Of a DNA stretch of 64,000 bases, positions 1 to 8,552 are shown piece after piece (position 1 is the stretch's first letter; every line of letters begins with the position of its first letter). Origin of the DNA: Sorangium aterium (GTDB lineage: Bacteria > Myxococcota_A > Polyangia > Polyangiales > Polyangiaceae). The stretch is taken from contig NZ_JAQNDK010000006.1 of NCBI RefSeq assembly GCF_028368935.1, forward strand, positions 143,501 through 207,500, written 5' to 3'. Below the pieces are notes generated by a model, which worked only from the letters and a program-made list of their open reading frames with translations, searched no databases and was not told the origin of the DNA. The position numbers and the translations under genes are program-made.

Positions 1-1168
1 TCCAGCGCTCCAGCACCTCGGCCGAGTCCGAGAGCCGCCGCCGCACCACCGACCGCAGCGCCTGCGCCAGCGCCGCGTACGGCGTGCTGCGCTGCAGCTG
101 GTCGAACTTGCCGCTGGCGAAGATCCCCCGCCGCGCCCGCACCTTTTCCTGCAGCGCCTGCACCAGCGCCGACTTGCCCACGCCCGACGGCCCCGCCACG
201 AGGGCCAGCACCGTCGCGCCGCGGCACGCCTCGTCGAACAGCGCCGCGAGCGCGGCGCTCTCGCGTTCCCGACCGAACAGGCGCGAGGGCGCGCGGCCCC
301 GGTCGTCCCAATCGCGCTTGGCCAGCGGAAACGGCGCCACCGTCCCGGTCTCGACCCACGCCCGCGCCGCCCGCTCCAGATCCCAGGCTGCGCCGTCGGC
401 GGTCTGGTAGCGGTGCTCGGGGCTCTTGGCCATCAGCTTGAGCACGATCGCGCTCACGGCCTCGGGGATGCTCCGCTCAGGCGCGCGCTCGTGCGGAGGC
501 ACGGGCGCCCGGGCGATGTGCGCGTGGATCAACTCCAGCGCGTCGGTCGCGTCGAAGGGCAGCGCGCCGGTCAGCAGCTGGTAGAGCGTGGCGCCCAGCG
601 CGTACAGGTCTGCCCGCGCGTCCAGGGCTCGGTTCATCCGGCCCGTCTGCTCGGGCGCCATATACGCCAGCGTCCCCGAGATTGCCTCCACCGACGTCTG
701 CGCGGCGAGCTGGGGAGTCCAAAAGGTCGCGAGCCCGAAGTCGATCAAGCACGTGTGCGTCCGCTCGGCGTCGACCAGCACGTTGTGCGGCTTGATATCG
801 CGGTGCAAGAGGCCGCGCCGGTGCACCTCGCCCAGGCTGCGCGCGAGCGCGGCGCCCAGGCGCAGCGCGACCCCGAGCGGCAGCGGGCCCTGGTCGAGCA
901 CGCGGGCGAGCGAGGTGTCGCCCCAGGCCTCCAGCACGAGCACCGGCTTGCGGTCGTGCTCTTCGAGGCCGAGCGCCCGGATGACCCCGGGGACATCGAG
1001 CGCGCGCAGCACGGCGTGCTCGTGCTTGAGCTGCTCCCGCGCGCGCGGGCTCGGCGGCTCGCCATGCGGCAGCTTGAGCACCACCTTGCCGCCCGTCTTG
1101 GCGTGGGTGGCTCGCACGATGCGCATGTCCGCTCCGGAGTGCAGGACCTCGCCGAGAACGTACTCCAT
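1..1168 (-). CDS. Hybrid Ser/Thr kinase-AAA ATPase sensor, N-terminal part (paralog 1, cut by window edge)
   Basis: The reading frame is open from the ATG at 1168 to the window edge, giving 389 residues. Residues 1-265 form a protein-kinase domain: VLK lysine, an alpha-C segment with KHEHAVL, HRDIKPHN catalytic loop, an intact DFG in LIDFGLAT and MAPEQ activation-segment end. An AAA/STAND-type ATPase follows, with Walker A GPSGVGKS. The same architecture continues as GAF, histidine kinase and receiver in the neighbouring paralog at 1459-7278, so this one probably does too. By family knowledge such proteins are cytoplasmic signalling sensors of the PknK-like multidomain class. Window positions 1-1168 align with 6201-7278, so the two genes are a tandem duplication on the same strand, separated by 290 bp. 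Unlike the second copy, this one keeps the alpha-C glutamate region and DFG, so its kinase looks catalytically competent. Confidence 0.9.
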   Translation of the reverse strand, partial: MEYVLGEVLHSGADMRIVRATHAKTGGKVVLKLPHGEPPSPRAREQLKHEHAVLRALDVPGVIRALGLEEHDRKPVLVLEAWGDTSLARVLDQGPLPLGVALRLGAALARSLGEVHRRGLLHRDIKPHNVLVDAERTHTCLIDFGLATFWTPQLAAQTSVEAISGTLAYMAPEQTGRMNRALDARADLYALGATLYQLLTGALPFDATDALELIHAHIARAPVPPHERAPERSIPEAVSAIVLKLMAKSPEHRYQTADGAAWDLERAARAWVETGTVAPFPLAKRDWDDRGRAPSRLFGRERESAALAALFDEACRGATVLALVAGPSGVGKSALVQALQEKVRARRGIFASGKFDQLQRSTPYAALAQALRSVVRRRLSDSAEVLERW

Positions 1169-1458
1169 GGGGCATAATTCTCGCTCATGAGCTGACGAGC
1201 GTCATGCCTCATCGTGTACGAGCTCGCTCGTGCCATCCCTAAAAGCTCGTTGGGCTCGCCCGCACAGCACGGGGAAGAGAGGGGGAGGAAAGCAAAACGA
1301 TTCGAGGATATGAAGGGCGAATCATCGTACCCGTCGTACGTGCTCCCCTTGCCGAACTCCCCCCGCGGGCTGCACGTTGTAGAGGTACTGGATGTGCGAC
1401 CCATTGCCGTCGAGCTGCTGGTAGTCCCTGGCCGCGTGAGCGGACTCCAGAGGTGCGG

Positions 1459-4400
1459 TCAGGGGAGCTGCCGTGACACGCTCGCGACCTGTGCCCGGAG
1501 AAGGGCGCGGAGCCGCTTGATCTGGAAGCTCCGCGCCACCGCGCGCACCTGCTCGATCCACGCTCCGAGCCGCGGATCGGCCTCGTCGAGCCGACCGAGC
1601 TCGTTCAGCACCCCGGAGACGTGCCCTTGGTCGGCCAGATCGAGGAGCCGCGAAAGCTCCTCTGCCGATGGGGGGGTGAGCAGGCCGATCTCCGCATCGG
1701 TCATGGGGGGAGGGGTCACGGCCGCGCCCGGCCCTGCTTGGCGCTTCCACTCGAGCTGGAGCGTCGCTCGGAGCAGCTCCAAGAGTGCGCCGGCCTGCAC
1801 CGGCTTGGGCAGAAAGTCGTCGCATCCGGCGCTGAGGCTCGTTTGCCGCTCGGCCTCCGAGATGCTGGCGGACGAGGCGATGATCGCGACTCGGGCGAGC
1901 TCGGGCCGTTGCCGCAAGCGCCGTGTCGCCTCGCAGCCGTCCATGCCCGGCATGGCCAGGTCCAACACGATCACGTCCGGTGTTCGCTCGACGGCCAGCG
2001 CGAGCGCCCGCTCGCCGCTGTCGGCCTCCAGCAGCTCGAAGCCCAGCGGCTCTAGCAAGTCGCGCAAGAGCGCGCGGTTCTCGGCCTTGTCGTCCACCAC
2101 GAGGATCGTGCGGCGCTCGCCCTCGTACCCGAGGATCGCCTCCCACGACAGCCCCGCGCTGGCCTTGGCCGCGGCCACCTCGAGCAGCCGGAGCGTCACC
2201 GCGAAGACCGAGCCGTGGCCGAGCTGGCTTTTGGCCTCGATGCTGCCGCCCATCCGCTCGACGAGCCTCTTCGTGATCGCCAGCCCGAGGCCCGTGCCCT
2301 CGGCGTGCCGCCTTTCGTCACCGACCTGCTCGAAGGCCTCGAAGATGCGCCCCAGGTGCTCGGGGGCGATGCCGGGGCCGGTGTCCTCGACCTGGAAGCG
2401 CACCGTGCGCCCTCGCTCTTCCGGCGGCTCCAGCACCTCGACGTGCAACGTCACCACGCCCCGCTCGGTGAACTTGATGGCGTTGCCCAGCAGGTTGAGC
2501 AGCACCTGCATCAGGCGCTTCTCGTCGGCGCGCACCACCAGCCGCTCGGGGCCGGCACGCTCGTAAGCGAACGAGAGACCCTTCTCCACGGCGCGCACCC
2601 GGCAGAGGTTGGCCACGATCCGGAGGAGCGTGGGCAGGTCGACCGGGGTCGGGTGCAGGTCCATCTTGCCGGCCTCGATCTTGGCCAGATCGAGCACGTC
2701 GTTGATGAGGCTGAGCAGGTGCGTGCCGGCGGTGTGGATGATGCGGGCCGAGTCGGCGGCCTTGGCGGGCAGATCGGTCATCCGGCCGAGCAGCTGGGCA
2801 TAGCCGAGGATGCTGTTGAGCGGAGTCCGCAGCTCGTGGCTCATGCTGGATACGAACTCGCTCTTGGCGCGGTTGGCGTTGTCGGCCGCCTCCTTGGCGG
2901 CCTCAAGCTCGCCGGTGCGCTGCGCCACCTCGCGCTCCAGCCGCTCGTTGTACGCGGACAGCTCGGTGTAGAACGTGGCGTTCTCCACCGCCGTCGCCGC
3001 CAGCGCGCCGAGGAGCGTCACCAGCTCGACGCGGGCTTGGGGGAAGGCGTCCTCCACGCTCGGGTGCTCCAGGTACATCACCCCGGAGAGGCGCCCCTGG
3101 TGCACAAGCGGCACGGCGAGCACCGAGCCGGGCCGGTGGGCGAGCAGGTAGGGGTCCTCGTCGAAGCGGCTGTCGCGCGCCGCCTGCCCGAGCACCACCG
3201 GCTCCTTGCTGCGCGCGACGTACTGCACCAGCGTCGCCGGCAGCCGCGTCGAGCCGGCGACGGGCTCGTCGAGCGCCAACTTGACCTGCCGGGGATTGAC
3301 GGTGAGCAGCGCGGCGATGACGAGCTCGCCGCCCTGCATGAGGGCGAGCACGGCGCGCTCGGCGCCGGAGTACTCGGCGAGCAGGCGGAGCATGCGGCCG
3401 ACGAGCGAGCCGAGGTTTCGGTCGCCGGAGAGCGCCTGCGCGGCGCGCAGCGCGGAGGCGATGTCCAGGTACGCGTGGAGCGTGCGGTCGGTGATGATCG
3501 TGCTCGTCGGCGCGGACGCCCCCTCCGGCGGCTCGTCCGCGGCGAGCGCCGGGCGGCCCGGAGCCGCGATGCTGTCCGGGTAGCGCCGTGCGAGCCGCGC
3601 GGCCGCCGCGCGTGCCCCCCAGCGCAGGTAGGCGTCGTGCGCGGCCGAGAGATAGGCGCGGGCCAGCGCGCGGTGCCCGCGGGCGAGGCGGTGCTCGCCG
3701 GCCAAGCGCAAGCCGAGCGCCTCCGTGCTGACCAGATCCTGGTCGCGGGCGTGCTCGATGGCCTGGTCGTACAGCCGCCCGGCCTCCTCGTGCTCTTCCC
3801 GGGCGCGAGCGCGGCCCGCCTCCATCAGCAGGCGCACCGCCTCGAAGCTCTCGGGGCAACCCTGGGCCCAGAGGGAGAGGCGCGCGCCGTGAAAGGCCAG
3901 CCGATCCTCGATCAGCGCGCGCCGCTCGGCGGTGGCGGTGGGGAGGGCGTGCGCTCCGGCGACGCAGAGCGCGGACGTCAGGGCGATGAGCATGGGAGTT
4001 CCCCACGAGACCTGCCACTCCGGCTCGACGGCGAGGACCGCCTCGACCGCCCACGCGTCAGCGCCGAAATGGACCCCGGTCCACCCCGCCAGGGCCATCG
4101 TGGCGGTCAGGAGCGCCATCGCTGTCGCGTCTCGAGCGGGTCGCGCGATCTCCGCGAGCGTCCGCTCGACGGCGCGCGCGGCCTGGGCCTGCGAGAGCGC
4201 GGCGACCGAGCGGGCGATGATGTTCCGGAAGTCCATGGCCATCGGGTCGCGGTAGGCCATGCGGTCGAGGTCGCGCGCGACGCGATCGAGGTCATCTCCG
4301 GCGATCAGCTGGAACATCGCCCCCTGGATCTCGCTGAACGCCTCGGCGACAGGGTCGCGCTCCTCGGCGGCGGTGCGCGCCGCGCGCGCGTACAGCTCCC

Positions 4401-7278
4401 TCATCTTCGGAGGCGGCGTCCAGTACATGGCGGCCACCGTGGCGTTGAAGCGCGCGGTGGCGCGCGCGACGTCGTACCGATCGATGAGCGCCAGCATGGG
4501 CTCGTTCAGCTGGCGCGCCAGAGGCAGCTTCCCCAGGAGGTAGGCCAGGAGCAAGGCCGTGCACACGCAGCCCGCGAACGAGCTCTTCGTCAGCCCGTAC
4601 CGCAGCGTCTCCAGCACGATCATCGGCCAGCAGCACCGGCTCAGCGAGGACATCCAGAAGGCGGCGCAGGGCCCCAGCACCTCCAGGATCTTGCACCGCA
4701 GCGCGTGGGCGCGGTCGGCGCTCATCGGCAGCGCCTCCCAGTCCTCGACGGTCATGCGATGCAGGGCGGGCTCGATCTCGGTGATGAGCGCGTCGAACAG
4801 CGCCTGCTGCTCCTCCGGGGTCCTCGGCAGCGGCCGCCCGAGCCACGCCATCGCCGAGAGGCCGAGCTCGATGGCCTGCGCGGAGCGGCCTGTGACATGG
4901 AGAAACACGATCGAGACGCTGGCCACGCGCGCGCGCTCGAGCGGGTCCCGCGATCGCTCCAGGCAGCGCTGAAAGAGCCGCTCCGCTTCGTCGACCTGCT
5001 CCGCGAGCCAGAGGGCCTCGGCCATGACCAGGTGCACCTCGAAGGTCGTCTCCGGGGCCTCGGTCCACCCCTCCTCGCCCAGCAGCGACGCCGCCGTCCC
5101 GAGGAACGCCGCGGCCTGCGCGTAGGCCGCGCTGGCCTTGGCCCGCTGCCCCGCGCGCAGGTTCTGCTCGGAAAGATCGCGCTTTTCCTGGGCGTCCGTC
5201 AGCCGCTCGGCGGCCCGGTTGCGGTGGTAGAGCGTCGCGAACAGCTCCCCATCGGCGCACGCGACGCCGTGCCGAGCCCGCAGCGCTCGGCCGATCCGCA
5301 GGTGCAGCGACAGCCGCTGCTCTGCCGTGAGCGCCTCGTAGGCGGCCTGCTGGACCCGGTCGTGCACGAAGGCGTAGGCCTCGTGCCCCCGCTCGGCCTC
5401 GTGCACCAAGAGCCCCTCGCGCGCCGCCTCCGCCAAAAGGGCGCTGACCGTCTCCGCCTCTTGCCCCGAAAGGTGCGCCAAGAGCTCGGCGTCGAACCGG
5501 TCGCCGACGCACGCCGCCGTCTGCAGCGCGCGCTTCAGCTCGGGCGACAGCAGCTCTAGCCTGCGGGTCAGCAGCGCAACGACGTTGTCCGTGATCCCCG
5601 CCCGCTCGATCGCCTCTCGCTTCCATCGCCACCGCCCCGTCTCCGCGTCGCGCGAAAGCACCTTCCGCTCGTGCAAGAGCTGCAGAGACTGCCCGACGAA
5701 GAAGGGGCTGCCGTCGGTCTTGTCCTTGACCAGCCGCGAGAGCTCCTCCACCTCGGCCGCGGGCCGATCGAGCATGTCCGCCACCATCGCCGCGACCGCC
5801 TCCGCGCCGAGCGGCGAAAGCGCGATCCGTCCGGTCACGGCGCCCGGGGCCGCGGAGGCCGAGAGCAGCGCGTTCAACGGGTGCTCCGGGCTCACCGCCT
5901 CGTCCCGGTACGCCCCCACCACGAGCAGGTGCTGGCCCGCAGGCTCCTTCAGCAGCTCGCCCAAGAGCGAAAGCGACGCCGCGTCCGCCCACTGCAGGTC
6001 ATCGATGAACAGCACCAGCGGGTGCTCGGCCGTGGCCAGCGTCCGCACGAAGCGCAGCACCGTCGTCTGGAAGCGGAGCTTGGCCTCCATCGGCCCGAGC
6101 TCGACCAGCGGCTTCGGCTCGCCCAGGATGTGCGCCAGCTCGGGCATGAGCTCGACGAGGATCTGCCCGTTCGGCCCCGCGGCTCCCTGAAAGGCCTGCC
6201 TCCAGCGCTCCAGCACCTCGGCCGGATCCGCCAGCCGCCGCCGCACCACCGACCGCAGCGCCATCGCCAGCGCCGCGTGCGGCGTGCTGCGCTGCAGCTG
6301 GTCGAACTTGCCGGCGGCGAAGATCCCCCGCCGCGCGCGCACCTTTTCCTGCAGCGCCTGCACCAGCGCCGACTTGCCCACGCCCGAGGGCCCTGCCACC
6401 AGCGCCAGGACCGTCGCGCCGCCGCACGCCTGGTCGAACAGCGCCTCGAGCGCGGCGCCCTCGCGCTCCCGGCCGAACAGGCGCGAGGGCGCTCGGACCC
6501 GATCGTCCCAGTCGCGCCTCGCCAGCGGAAACGGCGCCACGGTTCCCGTCTCGACCCAGGCCCGCGCCGCCCGCTCCAGATCCCAGGCCGCGCCGCTCGC
6601 CGTCTGGTAGCGGTCCTCGGGGCTCTTGGCCAGCAGCTTGAGCACGATCGCGCTCGCGGCCTCGGGAATGTTTTGCTCGGGCGCGCGCTCGTGCGGGGGC
6701 ACGGGCGCCTGGGCGATGTGCGCGTGGATCAGCTCCAGCGCGTCGGTCGCGTCGAAGGGCAGCGCGCCGGTCAGCAGCTGGTAGAGCGTGGCGCCCAGCG
6801 CATACAGGTCCGCCCGGGCGTCCGGCGCTCGGTTCATCCGGCCCGTCTGCTCGGGCGCCATGTACGCCAGCGTTCCGGAGACCGCCTCCGGCGACCTCTG
6901 CGCGGCGAGCCGGGGCGCGCAAGAGGTCGCGAGCCCGACGTCGATCAAGCAGGCGCGCGTCCGCTCGGCGTCGACCAGGACGTTGTGCGGCTTGATGTCG
7001 CGGTGGAGGACGCCGCGCCGGTGCACCTCGCCCAGGCTGCGCGCAAGCGCGGCGCCCAGGCGCAGCGCGTCCCCCACCGGCAGCGGGCCCTGGTCGAGCA
7101 CGCGCGCCAGCGAGGTATCGCCCCAGGGCTCCAGCACGAGGACAGGCTTCGCGAGCGCGCGCGGACTCGGCGGCTCGTCGCAGGGAGCCTTCTGCATCGC
7201 TGGCGCGCAGCTCTTGGACTCGGCCGCTCGAGCGACGCACGTATCCGTCTGCAGGACCTCCCCCGTAACGTGGTCCAT
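1459..7278 (-). CDS. Giant hybrid sensor: degenerate Ser/Thr kinase, AAA ATPase, GAF, histidine kinase, receiver (paralog 2)
   Basis: This encodes 1939 residues. Domains in order: kinase-like region (about 1-265, HRDIKPHN loop); AAA/STAND ATPase with Walker A GPSGVGKS near 295 and Walker B LFIDDLQWAD near 421; a long helical TPR-like middle (600-1280); GAF (about 1285-1425); coiled-coil linker; HisKA with SMSHELRTPLN (His near 1480); HATPase with EGTGLGLA near 1662; and a receiver with ILVVDD and phospho-acceptor VIVLDLAMPGMDG near 1771. It should autophosphorylate on His and pass phosphate to its own receiver Asp. Compared with paralog 1, the kinase lacks about 30 residues after PPSPRA (the alpha-C helix with its Glu), and DFG has become DVG. 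The Ser/Thr kinase module is therefore probably a pseudokinase, while the His-Asp part looks intact. ATG at 7278 matches the paralog start. Confidence 0.92.
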   Translation of the reverse strand: MDHVTGEVLQTDTCVARAAESKSCAPAMQKAPCDEPPSPRALAKPVLVLEPWGDTSLARVLDQGPLPVGDALRLGAALARSLGEVHRRGVLHRDIKPHNVLVDAERTRACLIDVGLATSCAPRLAAQRSPEAVSGTLAYMAPEQTGRMNRAPDARADLYALGATLYQLLTGALPFDATDALELIHAHIAQAPVPPHERAPEQNIPEAASAIVLKLLAKSPEDRYQTASGAAWDLERAARAWVETGTVAPFPLARRDWDDRVRAPSRLFGREREGAALEALFDQACGGATVLALVAGPSGVGKSALVQALQEKVRARRGIFAAGKFDQLQRSTPHAALAMALRSVVRRRLADPAEVLERWRQAFQGAAGPNGQILVELMPELAHILGEPKPLVELGPMEAKLRFQTTVLRFVRTLATAEHPLVLFIDDLQWADAASLSLLGELLKEPAGQHLLVVGAYRDEAVSPEHPLNALLSASAAPGAVTGRIALSPLGAEAVAAMVADMLDRPAAEVEELSRLVKDKTDGSPFFVGQSLQLLHERKVLSRDAETGRWRWKREAIERAGITDNVVALLTRRLELLSPELKRALQTAACVGDRFDAELLAHLSGQEAETVSALLAEAAREGLLVHEAERGHEAYAFVHDRVQQAAYEALTAEQRLSLHLRIGRALRARHGVACADGELFATLYHRNRAAERLTDAQEKRDLSEQNLRAGQRAKASAAYAQAAAFLGTAASLLGEEGWTEAPETTFEVHLVMAEALWLAEQVDEAERLFQRCLERSRDPLERARVASVSIVFLHVTGRSAQAIELGLSAMAWLGRPLPRTPEEQQALFDALITEIEPALHRMTVEDWEALPMSADRAHALRCKILEVLGPCAAFWMSSLSRCCWPMIVLETLRYGLTKSSFAGCVCTALLLAYLLGKLPLARQLNEPMLALIDRYDVARATARFNATVAAMYWTPPPKMRELYARAARTAAEERDPVAEAFSEIQGAMFQLIAGDDLDRVARDLDRMAYRDPMAMDFRNIIARSVAALSQAQAARAVERTLAEIARPARDATAMALLTATMALAGWTGVHFGADAWAVEAVLAVEPEWQVSWGTPMLIALTSALCVAGAHALPTATAERRALIEDRLAFHGARLSLWAQGCPESFEAVRLLMEAGRARAREEHEEAGRLYDQAIEHARDQDLVSTEALGLRLAGEHRLARGHRALARAYLSAAHDAYLRWGARAAAARLARRYPDSIAAPGRPALAADEPPEGASAPTSTIITDRTLHAYLDIASALRAAQALSGDRNLGSLVGRMLRLLAEYSGAERAVLALMQGGELVIAALLTVNPRQVKLALDEPVAGSTRLPATLVQYVARSKEPVVLGQAARDSRFDEDPYLLAHRPGSVLAVPLVHQGRLSGVMYLEHPSVEDAFPQARVELVTLLGALAATAVENATFYTELSAYNERLEREVAQRTGELEAAKEAADNANRAKSEFVSSMSHELRTPLNSILGYAQLLGRMTDLPAKAADSARIIHTAGTHLLSLINDVLDLAKIEAGKMDLHPTPVDLPTLLRIVANLCRVRAVEKGLSFAYERAGPERLVVRADEKRLMQVLLNLLGNAIKFTERGVVTLHVEVLEPPEERGRTVRFQVEDTGPGIAPEHLGRIFEAFEQVGDERRHAEGTGLGLAITKRLVERMGGSIEAKSQLGHGSVFAVTLRLLEVAAAKASAGLSWEAILGYEGERRTILVVDDKAENRALLRDLLEPLGFELLEADSGERALALAVERTPDVIVLDLAMPGMDGCEATRRLRQRPELARVAIIASSASISEAERQTSLSAGCDDFLPKPVQAGALLELLRATLQLEWKRQAGPGAAVTPPPMTDAEIGLLTPPSAEELSRLLDLADQGHVSGVLNELGRLDEADPRLGAWIEQVRAVARSFQIKRLRALLRAQVASVSRQLP

Positions 7279-7397
7279 ATTTCATTCTCGACGATGCGAT
7301 GGCGCTTGTCACTCGCTATCGTGAATGAGCTCGATCGCACGCGCTGGTTTCTATGGTGCCTTGCGTTGCGTTCTCGCCTCCAGCACGCAGCGAGGGA

Positions 7398-7897
7398 TCA
7401 CGCGGCGTCGTCGAGAGGCTCTATCCGCGTGGCGTCACGGAGCTCCTGGAGGCGCTCGTCGGGCGGCGGCACCGGCCCGACCGCGGCCAGCTTGCCGGCC
7501 GCGAAGGCCGTCCCGAGGCGCCGCCTCTGGCACGACGAGGCCCGGCAGGTTGATGTCGGTGCCCCTCGGGCCCTCCGGGCCCAGGCGGTCGACCACCTTG
7601 ATGTCGACCCGGCTCGCGCCGGGCAGGCGCAGGCAGCGGTCCTCGATGCCGCGCTCGCGGAACAGCGCCTCGAAGGGCGCCGCGTCGTCGCTGCCGAGGA
7701 AGCCCGTCGTCGTGACCCGACCGGCGCGCCCGGCGCGCTCGGCCAGAAACGCGGCGACGTGGGTGCCCTTGCCGCCCGCCGTGAAGGTCTGGGCAGCGAC
7801 GCGGTTCACCGCGCCGGCCGCGAAGCCCGGGCACTCCCGTCTGGTCCACGGCCGCGTCGAGCGTCACCGTCACCAGACCGTCGCGACTCGATGTCAC
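7398..7897 (-). pseudogene. fruK: Decayed 1-phosphofructokinase (PfkB family)
   Basis: Three pieces of a 1-phosphofructokinase can be read in different frames. An N-terminal strand VTVTLDAAVDQT (from a GTG at 7897) is followed, after a small frameshift at the ACGGGAG site, by PGFAAGAVNRV...TAGGKGTHVAAFLAE...GFLGSDDA...GTDINLPG. These are the substrate-binding signatures of the family (TAGGKG, TDINxPG). A further shift and a large internal deletion then lead to AFAAGKLAAVGP and a stop at 7398-7400, which matches the family C-terminus. The roughly 180-200 residues between, including the catalytic GAGD motif, are missing. In a working enzyme this would phosphorylate fructose 1-phosphate. Here it is clearly non-functional. 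Confidence 0.8.
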
Positions 7898-7970
7898 CGC
7901 GCTCCTGCTCCGAGCCACAGCGCTCCCGCTCCGGGGCGGGAGCGCTCGCCGGCGTGCGCCCCGAGAGGGC

Positions 7971-8237
7971 TCAGGCCGTCTCGAGGAACTTGCGCACCTG
8001 GGACTCGATCGCGCTGCCGGGCACGATGAAGGGCTTGTCCGTGATGTCCACGGAGAAGCTCTGAGCCGAGACGGCATACGTCCCCTTCACGGTCCCCGCC
8101 GGCGTCGGCACCGAGAAGTCGCCCTTGCCCTCGTTGCCCGTGAACTTGCCGCCGGCCTTCTCGATCGCCGCCTTGGCCTTCGCGACGATGTCTTGAGAGG
8201 AACCGCTGAAGGGGACTGAGAAGCTGTGCTTTGCCAT
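7971..8237 (-). CDS. Small conserved protein, possibly polyhydroxyalkanoic-acid-system-like fold
   Basis: This is an 88-residue protein with no signal peptide. It has an alpha segment (SSQDIVAKAKAAIEKAGGKF) followed by alternating beta strands (GKGDFSVPTPAGTVKGTY, then QSFSVDITDKPFIVP) and a C-terminal helix. The pattern resembles the small family annotated as putative polyhydroxyalkanoic acid system proteins (PF09650-like), but I rely on secondary-structure impression only. ATG at 8237 has an AGGAG-like site just upstream (GGAGACGAC on the minus strand). It is a single gene, facing away from the GH9 gene. Confidence 0.7.
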   Translation of the reverse strand: MAKHSFSVPFSGSSQDIVAKAKAAIEKAGGKFTGNEGKGDFSVPTPAGTVKGTYAVSAQSFSVDITDKPFIVPGSAIESQVRKFLETA

Positions 8238-8552
8238 GTCGTCTCCTGGGGTGCTCGATCGCCATCCTGGTACGGCGCGAGGTGCGGCGGAGGTTAGTGC
8301 GGCCTCGCCACGGGTACCAGCGCGAACTTGCTGGGCCTTCCGCGCGCCGCAGATCGCGCGGAATCGCTGCGCGCCGCAGGGCCGCGCGGGATGGCGGGTG
8401 ATGGCAGGCTGCGCATCGCTGGCTGGCGAACGTTGACGGGACGGCCGCCGCGACGCCTCGAACCCGCGCGTCCGTAAGGATTGCGCTTGACAAGACGGAC
8501 AGAATCGCCGCTTTCTATGCGCCGATTGCTCCCAGTCGTGAACCGAGGACTT
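8238..8552. other. Divergent intergenic region
   Basis: This 315-bp region lies between the small minus-strand gene and the GH9 gene, and no coding pattern is seen. It contains an imperfect direct repeat built on GCGCGCCGCAG (about 8342-8361 and 8369-8389). The promoters of both genes should lie here, but I cannot place them confidently. Confidence 0.5.

Larger units (their letters stand above)
1..7278 (-). repeat. Tandem gene duplication: 1-1168 aligns with 6201-7278
   Basis: The stretch beginning at position 1 is nearly identical to the stretch beginning at 6201. Alignment continues to the two start codons (1168 and 7278), with about 90 bases missing from the second copy in the kinase N-lobe. 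This marks a direct duplication of a gene of about 5.8 kb, of which only the start of the downstream copy is in view. Confidence 0.85.

Noticed and set aside
1169..1458. Additional small gene between the two sensor paralogs
   Set aside because: No conserved frame or ribosome site; it reads as the intergenic spacer and promoter of the downstream paralog.
2215..5559. Long plus-strand open frame (1114 codons) inside the giant sensor gene
   Set aside because: It lies entirely antisense to a gene with clear domain motifs; its composition (His/Arg/Gln/Leu-rich, no motifs) is that of a GC-driven antisense frame.
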